Positions 14,005-25,818 of a stretch of 64,000 nt of DNA are shown piece after piece. Origin of the DNA: Tomocerus qinae (lineage: Eukaryota > Arthropoda > Collembola > Entomobryomorpha > Tomoceridae). The notes beneath the pieces are model-generated. The model saw only the letters and a program-made list of their open reading frames with translations. It was not told where the DNA came from and did not search any database. Made by a program: the position numbers and the translations under genes. The DNA lies in assembly GCA_020055645.1 (NCBI GenBank), contig CM034548.1, positions 34,460,201-34,524,200 of the forward strand, read 5' to 3'. The stretch's first letter is position 1. Each line of letters begins with the position of its first letter.

Positions 14005-17000
14005 GTATTTAATTTATAATTGATTTGAGAATTATGTAAGAGGCACCTTCAATTTACATTCCGTTTGTACATGCTTTGTAGTTTATAGTTTATTATATTT
14101 TGATCTTTTTAATTGTTTTCAAGTTTATTTCGTCTCGCATTGCTTTATAGAAAGAGGTTTCTGGGAATCAGAAAGGAATTTGAAGTTAATGTATCTATTT
14201 TGTTCCTAAAAGTGTATTTGTAGAGCTTAGACATGACAATCATGACATTTTATGGATTCACCGTGCAAAGTTCAAAATTAGACCAATAAGGCTAATTGGG
14301 AGGAAAATCCTGGAATTATTTCTGTACAGTATACAAGGCACAATTAGTGTGGCTAGTATTCGGATATATGATCCAGATTGGTATTCACTAATAAATATCA
14401 ACTTTTTTAACCCAGACGTCCTGTGGGTTGCTTGTTATCGTTATTATACTTGTTTTATATGAGTTTAGTCTACATGGTCAGAGCTTAGCTAAAGTAATTA
14501 ACCACACTTATATAGCAACTCTTCGTAAAGTGATTCTATTTACCTTTAGTTTAATACCTTATAACTTTAGACGACCCTTTTCAGCTTGGATTAATATATT
14601 TTCGTCTCAAAAGGACAGATAAACAACAAGTTCAATTCATGGCATTTTTCACCCAGTAAGTTACTTTATCAACATAAGTATGACATTGGATCTATTTTGT
14701 TATTATTACAAATAAGTACTTCATGCAACTTTTAAATACCTCCTGTAGAATCTACATAATTGTTCACACAATTCAATTCACACATACACTTTGCTATTAA
14801 ATTCTGGGAAATGTCAAGTAGTTTTACCTGCTAGCTGCTGATACACGTACAGTGATAGTCACATAGATATGAAAGTTTCTAGTTCAAACATTTTGACAGT
14901 ATTCAGCTGTGAGTTATAACTGTTTTCCAGAATAACAAATAAGTCTAATTAATTCAAATTTTTTGGGTTTGCATTGGAAAGCATTAAAGTAAAATTTCCT
15001 ATTAAGTAGCAGTAACAGTTTCCGATAGCTGAAATTTTAAAAGGTGCAAAGTAGTCCATTTATATACGTTTGTGCACTAAAGTATTTTTATGATTTTGGG
15101 TTGTAATTAGCCATTGTGGTAGACAATGGATGACTTCCAAATGAAAATTGGTTAAAACAGTGTTAATCTAATTCATCTATGGTGGAAACGTCGCACAATG
15201 ATGACAGAGTAGATAGCAAGTGAACGACAAATTACACTATGAAATATTTTGAACAATATATGATCTAAAAATAGAGTTTCAAATAAAGCCACAAACTGAA
15301 TTTGAAGTATGCAGCCAAAAATCTTTGTCATTTGTATTACCTTCTGTTGATTACATGGTATTTAGTGGTTAAATTAATACGCATCAAATAAATACATCTT
15401 AGAACTCAAATGCACTTAAAAAAAGTACTATTAAATTTATGCAAGTTTTTAGCATTATTGGGTTCCTAGACATTTGGAAGACTTTCCTATATAGATAAAT
15501 TTATGTAGTGTATCTAGATTCCGTTTTGTATTAGAGTTATGTTTAAAAGAATTGTTAATAAAAAGTAACAAAATGGTAATAAAAGCTGAAGCATTGAGTA
15601 AAAGATTAACAATGGTGAAGTGTAATTGTGTTTGTATGTGAGAAGTAAATATGTAAAGGTAGTTAGGTAGTTTGTTTTAACTGCCACCTCCGTAATTTCC
15701 ATTCCATAGAGAATTCCACTTGGTCTCTTTTCTTTTTTGTTGTAAGATAATAATAGACGAGAAGTATTCAACAATGTGTATTTATAGCAGTAACTGTTAT
15801 TTCATAGAGTACTAACTTAACTACACACACATTATTATGTACAAAGCTTGGATATTATCGTCAATGTGACTCAGTTGCTTTGACTTTGCATCTTGTGCGT
15901 ATACTTTTATTACGTGTCTCTTGAGCATATGCACATTATGAGATGCAAATAGATGGATCAGTTTTGAAGTTATACCTTTGAGACCTCTCTTGTCATGTTC
16001 CTGTCTCATCCATTGTGACATAAACAGTATTTTACATAACCCCCGCATTTTAGCTGTATTCCTGCTCCCTATAAGCACAGAAAATGTATAATAAACTAGC
16101 TACTTAAATAAAGAAATGTCCCTGATATACATAAAATGTCCGGATCCTTCTACTATGCCATATAGAATATCATCTTATAACAAATAGATACATATTATGT
16201 AGCATTTATACAATTTCAGAGTCTACTCCACTTTAATTATTGTCAGAACGATTATTAATAATGTTTTGATGTAACTACTAAAGATGTATATACGTATCTA
16301 AATACATTACAATCCGCAGTATTTTTTACTAGGGAACATATAACGGTACTCGGTTGATGAAACAAAAAAGAAACCGAAGCGACTGAAGGAAAATCTTTCA
16401 GTTTCACTCATCTCATCTGTTTTTTGTGTAGCCACACTTATTTTATTATTCTCAAAGTCTTGAAAACATGTGCAACTTCTTAGTAAAGTAGGCGTCATTC
16501 CATAAACTCTTTTTCAGAACTCTAATTTACTATACCTCATACATTCAGATACATGTTTATGTGCACTGTGCACCTTTAATACAGAAAAAAATGTACAGAA
16601 ATAAAGTGTCTATTCATTGAAACAAAGATTTAAAGTGCTACGTTACAATAAACGAGAAATGTAAGTAGTAGACATTGAAAGAAGTTATTTTGGAATTCAT
16701 AGAACATTAAAAGAACAGAAGCATATAATACATTGCAATTAATAAGAATAATCTTTGTATACCTTTAGATACTGAATAAATTACAACAAATGGGAGATAG
16801 GATCATTATAATAGTCAAAGTTTCATTTTTAAATAGTGAGAATCATAATGTTACTTGGAGTTAATGGTAATGTGGTCTACCTATAATAGTATTCATAACA
16901 AAATAAGTTTTAAGTATGTTATTTCCACATTTAATGGTGACAAGATGCCTAGTTCTAAAAAACAATAGAGTGCACATGCCAAAATAAAGTAAGTCAACTA

Positions 17001-19740
17001 TTTATATTTGAAGAAAACTGACAGCGTCAGTTGTATTTAGTTGCAAGTGTGTTTTAGGTTCACATCTTTCACAGAATTTGACTATTTGACACTCTTGTAT
17101 CAACTCGCCAATTCTTCTCACTTACACACGTTTCCTTGAACAACAATAATTTCTCGAACCCATTAGATTTTATTACTTTCTTCCATAACTCTAACATTCA
17201 CCATTTTATAGCTATGATAATTATATTAGTAATGATAATAGCATTTTACAATCTCAACTATCAGATTTTAGCTTAGCAAGACATTTTTTTATATTCTACA
17301 CTTGACTGAATAATGTTTTTGTCCTTATCAATACTCTCTTATGTTGCATAAATAGCAAATGTATATTGAGCATTGTTAAGTTCGTTGCACAGTCTCTCAC
17401 AATCAATAACGCGTGGGTTAACACTTTTTATTTAGTTCATAGTTCATAGCATCATCATTTTAATGCCCATAAATCATGATATAGCCATTACTTCTTGTCT
17501 CTACGCATTTGCTTCCCATTAGAGAATAGATAATCAGCTCAGTAAACAAAGTTAACTATTAAAGTTAAGTCGCAACATAATATGATACAATGTCTCAAGC
17601 GATATTGTTGGACTTTTGCTGTGTGCGCATTTATCATCTAAGGTCGCATCTCCATGCTAATCTCTTCTCTTACAAAGCTACAGAACCAAGACCAAAATTA
17701 GATTATCAAATAGATTAATAACATATTATTAGTGTCGTCACCCGATACCCTGTCTAGACACAAACACAAAGGCCAGCTAAATAGAAACTAAGAGTTTTTA
17801 TTAAAGTGCAGACACGAGACAGACGAGACGAGATCAAAATTTGATAGTTCTGTTTACGAACTACTACTTTATCACTCCGATACATTGTCTTTCAAAACAA
17901 CTTAACTACATAACATATCCATTTCTTTATGCAATTTCTTCTTCTTTTCTTATTGAAAAGCCCACAAGGGAATTATCCTCATTTCCTTGTATCTCTATCA
18001 CTTTCATCAAATAAATCGACAAATCTTATTTTAGCAACAAAAAAACAAAATTAATATCATGTATTATGTTTGCAAAGACATATCAGACAGAAATTTATTT
18101 TTACCCACCAATCGCTAATTAACTTGATTGTGTAATCGCCATAACAAATTCCCGTCCAATTATTTTATTTCAGGTATCAACTAAGGCTCTTAACGCTGAC
18201 AGAAAGTATGTTTTGAAAAATGCCTAAATTAGAGATGAAATGACTTAAATTAATGAAATTTGAGTTTTTATTTAGCATCCGCGTGCATTAAATGCTCTAA
18301 GCCATTGTTTTTCCACTTAAAAAGTAACTGAAACCATTGTAGTTACTTACCTTATGAAATTTGTCACTAAACCCGGAATAAGAATATTTCTCAAGCTGAA
18401 ATAACGGAAGCCGCAGTTGAAATGCAAATTTTATCATTGTTTTTTACTACTTACTTGTTACTTGTTCCATTGTTAAACTATTATCTCACGTTATCCCATG
18501 CATATATATAGTTACCTGTAATATATACCTTGTGTTTGCGACTACAGAGCAAACAATCGTCATTTCATCGATACATATTGAATGACAGAAGCCATCCTCT
18601 TAAAAACATTTCAATATTGTATTAACACGCTATTTAGAAAAATCATCATGATGAGAATTACTCTAAGATTGTAACATTCAAGCGTTCGTGTAAAATTGAA
18701 AGCTTTTTAAGTAATGCTAACTAACATTAAACTTTGTATTTTAAAATGATTATCTATTGACACGGATAAATAGGGCGATGCGGAATTTAAGATGTAAAAA
18801 TTCATTGTTGCACATCCGTTTGTTTATTTCGGAGAAATTGTTTGAATTGAATTCAGTAATAATTAATGATGTCGTTGGCTTAGGGTTTGTTTCATTTGTA
18901 TCTAGAGTTTAAATATTGGAGGAGTTAGTTAGGAGCAACTGGACATTAAAGCATTACAATATAATTTTTTTATATTGCATTTCTCATGAATATTTCCTGC
19001 GTATGTTCCTTGTGCATAAACAATGGGAGAGTTACCATTGTCTAACTTTAAGTAGGTACCTCAAGTAATAAGTCAGTGCACGAACCCAATGGTGGAGTGG
19101 AACCTACAGTATTATCTACCTATGAATCATGCAACTTGTGCCCGTGTCTTAGTTACGGCATTATTGACAACAAAACAAAACGTACATTCGATTGTAATCT
19201 CAACTTGCCTAGCTAGGCAACGTAGTTGACTTAGCAAACAATTCTGCAACTAAATTCACTTGCACAAATTCACTGTAAACATCTACACGTTATTACTTAA
19301 ACTCACTAATAAGGTACTCCTCACTCTATCAATTTTAAACTAATTAACAAACAATATAGGTTAATTATAGTGTTGGCAGAGTAGTAACTCAATTAAGTTA
19401 TAGTTAGTGCTCTAAATATCAAACACTGTTACTGCTAATGGGTTTGTGTTGGGAATGTAAGTTCCTGCTATATATTATCTTTGTAATACCCATTAGTACA
19501 TCTGAGACATTTATAGGATTAATTGAGTGAGACAAACACTTTCACTTTGCCTCGGTGAAAGCAAAACTTGTGAGGCGTTAAATAATTGTTCGTAAGCTAT
19601 TTAACCTACGCTGTTTAATTTGTTACACTTATTTTATTCAGAATTTTTCCGTACTTAAAGTAAAACTGTACCTGAATGTACTAGAAGCATATTTCATGTA
19701 TGTGGTGACTAGTAGTTTAATTAATTGTGAATTATTTCAG
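14005..19740. other. Intergenic or first intron upstream of BTB-HMG gene
   Basis: No coding exon is recognised. The stretch ends in an acceptor (ATTATTTCAG) at 19740, so an unknown part of it is probably the last 5-prime UTR intron of the BTB-HMG gene, whose transcription start is not visible. Small ORFs (for example 15821-16078 on the minus strand) are of chance length. Confidence 0.5.
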
Positions 19741-19921
19741 ATGGAGAAACGTTCGGAAGCTGACAATATAATCTCACTATGGAAATAATTGTTGCGCTGC
19801 GGAAATAAAAAAATACTGGGATAAAGGAATCAACGTTTTATTTTCAATGCTTTCAGTTCTCAACTCATCAGTGATTTATAGTGCACAAGAGGCTAATTTC
19901 ATAACTGTGAATTGAAAAAAT
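19741..19921 (+). promoter_or_regulatory. 5-prime UTR exon segment with two upstream ORFs
   Basis: Sequence between a possible acceptor at 19740 and the BTB start codon at 19922. It contains two complete short upstream ORFs: 16 codons at 19741-19788 and 22 codons at 19846-19911, the second ending only 10 nt before the main ATG. A second acceptor with a better pyrimidine tract (GCTTTCAG at 19855) would shorten the leader and remove both upstream start codons, so alternative acceptor use could change translation. Confidence 0.45.
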
Positions 19922-22900
19922 ATGGCAGCTCAACAGTTCAATCTTCGGTGGAATAATCATACCAATAATCTAATTCAGGTATTGCTCCAATTTATTCCTA
20001 TTATAAAATGTACTCCAATTTAGAAAGTTATTGAAATTGCTTGCAAATATTGTAGGTTTTTGCAGATCAGTTTGAGAGGGAACAACTAGTCGATGTCACT
20101 GTGACATGTCAAGGGAAATTCATTAAAGCACATAAATTAGTACTGGGTGCATGCAGTCCATATTTTCAGGTAAAAATCAATTTTCATTATACCTATCTAT
20201 ACCTATACTTTGTTATTCAATGGCTAATGGAGAAATTTCTGGTTGTAAAAAGGAAATATTTGACCGGCATGGCTCAACGCCCCATCCTGTGATCATAATG
20301 AACGGAGTAAAATACGATGATATCCGGGCAATCATAGAATTCATGTACAGAGGTGAAGTCAAGGTAAATGTAACATTTTCTCTCAATTGCAGACAATAGC
20401 AATTATCTTAGCTCAGGGGAAAACTTTAAAAACTTGGACTACAACATTGACTTATTGATTTTGATGAATCATAAAACTTTTACACCATGCAATACTACAG
20501 TAAAGCCTCCAATTGGTTGAGACTTACATCCGTCCGTGCATCATTATTTCATAAGTACATGGTGTACAACTGAAGCCAATTTATTGCACAAATATGCTCC
20601 ATAATAAAAGAAATTATTGACTTCAATAATTGACTACATAATTAACTTCTGACTACTACTTTTGTATTTAAAGAAGTTTGGTACGCAAGGATATTATACA
20701 ATTTATCTCAATATTGTGCGCTTTTTTAAGCAGAGTTACACGTAATGCTAATTTGAGAGTCTTGTTATTAATTTCTACATTTAAAAAGTATAGGGTGAAG
20801 GCAGAGTTTATTTTATATATTTGGTAGTTATTATGAAAAATGTGATTTATTAAACTTTAGTCTAAAATGTAGGAATTAAGTAGGTAAAGTAAGGATAAAG
20901 TCCTAACAAAGCAATTCCCATGGTTGTACAATAAATAAGAAGAAATGGTTGACCATATTGGTGGCTCCGTAAATGGCGATATTATTGTCAATAGTAATAA
21001 AGAAGGAACTCCTACTGAATTTCCTGGTAAATGTTGCTACGCAATAATGTAATGTAAACAAGAGCATTTATGTCAAACTAACTAAGCTTTGGTTGTTTTG
21101 TAGGTTTCTGAGAGTGATTTAGAGAGTCTATTATCCACAGCAGAGAATCTTCAAGTAAAGGGCCTATCTAATGTTAGGGCGACAAGGCCAGGTCAAGGTC
21201 AGTCATCTCCTCCCCCAGCATTGATAAATGCCTCCAGCGTTAATAGCACCACAAACGGTTGTTTAAACAGTAGCCACAGTAACAATAGCAATAGTAGTTG
21301 CAGTAGCAGCTGCACCATCAACAGCAATGGAAGTACTACTCAAAATATATGTCTGTCTACTAAATCAGATCTGGTTAGTTAAATGTTAATGCCAAATTAT
21401 GAATATAAAATAATAATTCTTTTTTTATTATTTCTAGAATTATTTTGATGATTTTTTGAATTGAAGTTGTTAGTGAAGAAATCGTTATTTAATTTAGGTA
21501 AATACAGCTAGCAGCTCCGATCATCCTGAAAGCAGTAGTTCAGCTCCGGGCACACCACTTCACTTGAGACGGAAACGGGCTCGAACAAATGCTAATAATA
21601 AGGAAGTGAGTCTCTTTTAGATATCGAAATAACTCAATTATAACTTTTTTATAGTTGATTTATTTCTTGCAATATTTTTTGATAGGACAACGCAGAGACC
21701 AATCATACTCAAAGGAATGAAACTCATGTAAGCAAAAATAACTTGCAGTCGACAATTCCTGCTGATGATGATACAAATGATGATCTGCCCATGACGATCA
21801 AAATTGACCCTCCTTTCATTCGAGATATTGATGAGGAGGAGGAGACTGAATGGGACGGAGCCCAGCCTCATAAAGACTCAGTATGACATCTTCCATAGTC
21901 TTCTCATTATTCCCATTTTCTTTAATGCAGTGAGCCACTCACAAAATTCAATTGCCTTGAGCTCTGCCATTAATACCGACATTCTCTGCACTAGCATGAT
22001 CAATAGAGATTACTACTTTCTTCTGCTAATAGAATTACTACTTAAATATGTCTCTAAGCTTGACTTTATTCCCGAACAGAAAAGCTTAATTCATTAAATG
22101 CATTTTAAAGATTTACCATTTCATGATATATTAAAAGAGTATTTCCTTTCTTGAGTGAATTCCTTTCAATTTCTACTACTTGTTCAATTATTAAATTGAT
22201 TTTAGTCTTAAGCTTTCAATCCGCTTAAATTAAAAGAGTTTTACATACACTTGACTATATTTGGCTTTATACTTTCATTTTATTTGCTCTTAATATTATG
22301 GTGGAAGTATTGAAGGTTTTCTTCTGGGTTCTATCTTTCTAGGAAACTTGTGACGGGATTCAGGAAGAGAAAGGTCAGTAGTTTCTGCCTACAATAAATT
22401 GGTCGCTAAGCGGTCAAATTAGGTAAATGTAAATATAATACCGAATCTTATAGCACTGAAATCAGCTCCAGTATTATATATGCAAAAGAGTGAAAGTTTG
22501 CGTCATCTCCGTCTCTCTATTTACTCATTAGTTATGCATAGATTCTAACAGTCAATTATATTAATCTCTGCAAATCTATTATTTATTATGCCAATTTAGA
22601 GTTTCGACAAGCTTTTTTTTCTTTTTTCTTCTCCCGCTGCATATTTTTGCTACACTAACATTTAAAATTACAATTTTAAATCATTGTAAATTAATTTTTT
22701 TATATATCAACATTAACATTCAAAAACCTGAAAATTTAAACAAGCCTTGAAATAACTAAATTTGTGTTTTTTTAAAAAAAATGAAGTATCTATGTGGAAG
22801 CTAAAAGGGTTAATTTTTTATTTGGTAATGTAAAACTTCGGTTGCAAATTTGCTGAAAGTATGTTAAGCTGTCAGAGAGCTTTAAAGTTGGACTTGGATG

Positions 22901-23538
22901 GGTGGGTCTATTGATTTGGTGGAGGTATAGACAATTTAGTGAAAATGGGCTCACTGGGGATGTCTGCATATGCAGCTGGGATGATGGAGCCAAAGGAGAA
23001 AATACCACGACCTCCCAATGCCTTCATGATATTTGCTAACGAATGGAGGCGGAAGTTGGCTACCCAGTTCCCCAACGAAAGCAACAAGGAAATCAGCGTG
23101 CGTCTTGGAATCATGTGGAAAAATCTTTCTGGGGATTCGAAGGTAATTTAAATACACATGAGTCGCCAATATTCTAAATCTCTATATTATAACCATAATC
23201 TGAGACAAAGAAATAAATATTTATATCTATCTATATTTATTTATGTATGTATGGATAAACTATATGATATTTGGATTTTGTAGGAGGATTATTTTGCAGC
23301 CTCTAGACAGGCAAATGAAGAACACAAAAAGAAGCATCCAGATTATTACTACAGTCCAAAGGAAGCGAGAATGCGTAAACGATGGAAAATGCAACAACAA
23401 CAAGTTAGCCATTTAATGTCAACGGGTCAGTACAATCCAGTCCATCTTGTCAAAGTTTTCATAAACGAAGATGAGGGTCATTCGAAGTCTGCGTCCAACA
23501 CTGCCGTACACTCTACTACAACAGCATCAACTCAATAA
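19922..23538 (+). CDS. BTB-HMG protein: BTB/POZ domain joined to MATA/SOX-type HMG box
   Basis: Nine exons join in phase: 19922-19978, 20056-20169, 20253-20363, 21104-21373, 21498-21605, 21686-21880, 22343-22373, 22931-23142, 23284-23538, giving 450 residues. The start has the lola/tramtrack signature (MAAQQFNLRWNNH). The BTB domain spans about residues 20-110, with the family motifs LVDVT, KAHKLVL, ACSPYFQ and FMYRGEV. A Ser/Asn-rich linker, a basic LRRKRAR segment (about 207-213, likely nuclear signal) and an acidic stretch (DEEEETEW) follow. The HMG box is about 321-400, beginning PRPPNAFMIF and containing SNKEIS, MWKNLS and HPDYYY; it matches single-box sequence-specific HMG proteins. Expected role: nuclear transcription factor that oligomerises through BTB. 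The exon 7-8 join is phase-compatible (EEK-D-NLVK), but its acceptor GGAGGTATAG has a weak pyrimidine tract. An independent HMG gene starting at ATG 22945 is the alternative. Each half alone is near certain. Confidence 0.75.
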
Positions 23539-25577
23539 GTAGATTTAATTTTGTAACATTTTTTGTAAATCGGAAACAGTGTTAATCTTGTAATGCAGAG
23601 AGCAGATTCTACCTACTACATAAATAATAATAATGATATTTTGTTGCTTGTATTGTTGATTACTAACCCAATGCAACAAAGCATAATATTTAAAAAGCGC
23701 ATAGTAAATTTAATCATCGAACTTGTTAATACTGTCAGTCTGATGTAGGATAAAGTTTATTCTAGAAAGTAATCACACTGTAGATAAACATTGCCAAATA
23801 TGTTTGATCAAATAATAATGTCATATAAATAGCATTTAATTACAAATATAATTAAAGTCATTATTTCTGTTATGTTGAATTGAATTTCTAGGTTACAATT
23901 TGCTCCTTTTGTAAAGTATAAGTAGCTACTTAAATGTATGATTGATTTTCATCAGTTTAGTAGCTATATAATAAATATGCAGATTAGGATTATAAAACAC
24001 TAATATAAATAAGATACCAAATATTTTATATACCTACCTACATACAAAGAAAACTTACAATCGTACGTAAATGCAAAGTCATAGTCATAATGCACATTAT
24101 TTACAACATTGTTCAATTTTAGTATGCTATATCCCTATACTAAATATAACAAATTAAATGTTTAAACGGTCTGTAGTCAAAGGGTGAAAAACTATTTTCA
24201 CTCCTAATATTATGCTAATTAAAATACGAACGAGTACTTATTAAAAAAACCATGATATGCTATATATTGTGTAATATGTCTTAATCTGATACAATGCTAA
24301 TGAGTCCATATATTTTAGGCTGCAAGTCGGATTGACGGTAGAAGGAAATCAAGAGTAAGGAGCTGTTAAAGGACACTAATTGTTATTTAAACATTTTGTT
24401 GTTAACTTAAGCTAATTAAAGAATGCTCTGGAGTTTTTCAATCAAATTGGGTTTGGTTATTGCGTTTTTTGGTCAATTGCGAAATATACTAACTCTAGTG
24501 GATGCACGCCAGCGGACGTTTTACTTTAGTTGTGCAAACTCGCAGTTAACAAATACCTTATTCATTTTGCATTAGTGTAGACTTACGTTTTATAATGAGA
24601 AAAACATGATGTAGGCGTGTTAACTTTGTCTGTAATAAATCTAAATCTTTCCGAATCGTTCCAGTAAAATAGAAATATATATTTTCTTTTTTACATTCGT
24701 TGCATAAGAATACAAACGGTTCAAGCCCGAGTCCCTTAACTACCCATAGTGAAACTTTCTTCTGCCGAGTACGAGTACTAACAACTCGTATTTACTAGTA
24801 TAATAGAACTAGTATTTATGGGACGTTGAGTCGTATTTTAGTACTAGTACTAATATACAATTAAAAACTATTATTAATTCACTAGGAAACAAAGGGCAAA
24901 ATATGAACATCAATTTTGGAAAAAAAATCCAGGGGGAACCGACTCCCATCTAAGTCCCCATTGACTACCACCAAGCTACATTACCAATCTGATAAGCAGG
25001 GGATACAAAGTATAATTATAAAACTCGTAATGTACTAAAATACAAGTGAAAACTAGTTGATTAGAACTAGTTCTTTTATTCCTATATAGTAACTAGTATT
25101 TTAGAATGTGTTCTAAAATACAAGTTGACATTTTTCCAAATGTTTGTTGATACTCGAATTCTCCAGTATTTTAGTACACCTGTACAAAAATACTCATAGA
25201 AACGTGTGCATTAGTACTTCAAATTTCCTATGGGTAGCTAAATATACGAATCCTCTTTGTTTGCGCTTAATCGCCAAACGAGCCTGTTTATGTAGAAATA
25301 GATACCGAGAATAAGTTTCCATTCGTAGTTGACATTGTCACTTCGTACCGGAATTCCATGAAAATTAGAAGGTGAAGAACCTTTGTTCAGTTTTTTAGAG
25401 AAGATAATTATAATATCACAGACATGTAGATGTGATGCCTAGCTAGATACTAGACCACACTTGCATGACTTGGATCTATTCTCTACTACGATACAATGCA
25501 TCAACATAACATGGAAATGGACTGATGCCTGAAACATATAAGTGCAAGTATAGTGTAAGTAGTGTAGTATAGTGTAG
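23539..25577. other. 3-prime UTR and intergenic
   Basis: AATAAA at about 23969 and ATTAAA at about 23860 are candidate poly(A) signals for the BTB-HMG gene. From about 24770 to 25200 the sequence is enriched in TACTAGTA and GAACTAGTTC-type short palindromes, perhaps an old decayed repeat. No gene is seen. Confidence 0.5.
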
Positions 25578-25612
25578 TATAAATATGTACATTTTTGCAT
25601 AAATTCATATAG
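25578..25612 (+). promoter_or_regulatory. TATA box and initiator-like site of orphan gene
   Basis: TATAAATA at 25578-25585 is followed 29 bp later by TTCATAT (A at 25607), close to the arthropod initiator TCAKTY. This would give a 5-prime leader of about 210 nt to the ATG at 25819. Short repeats of GTGTAGTATA lie immediately upstream. Confidence 0.45.
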
Positions 25613-25818
25613 AAACTAATTTGGTGGTTAGCTTGTCCGATTTCTGTCTTATCTGCATTAAATCAGCTCTTCAAAACGACGATACAGAACTGATTTCAAG
25701 CCAGTCTTCAGCCAGATCTGGATCGACTCGTCTCCTTACTTTTTACTTGTCCAGAACCCTGAACAACTTCACCATTCTTCATTTTCGCTACACTCGCATC
25801 ACTAACACGGTCGTCATC

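Noticed and set aside
15821-16078. 85-codon minus-strand ORF with plausible composition
   Set aside because: Length is within chance for this window and there is no domain, acceptor or promoter support.
23727-23738. Match to the start of miR-8 (TAATACTGTCAG)
   Set aside because: Similarity ends after 12 bases and no complementary arm lies nearby, so it cannot form the miR-8 precursor.
24718-24727. tRNA B-box-like GGTTCAAGCC
   Set aside because: No A box at a suitable distance and no cloverleaf can be drawn around it.
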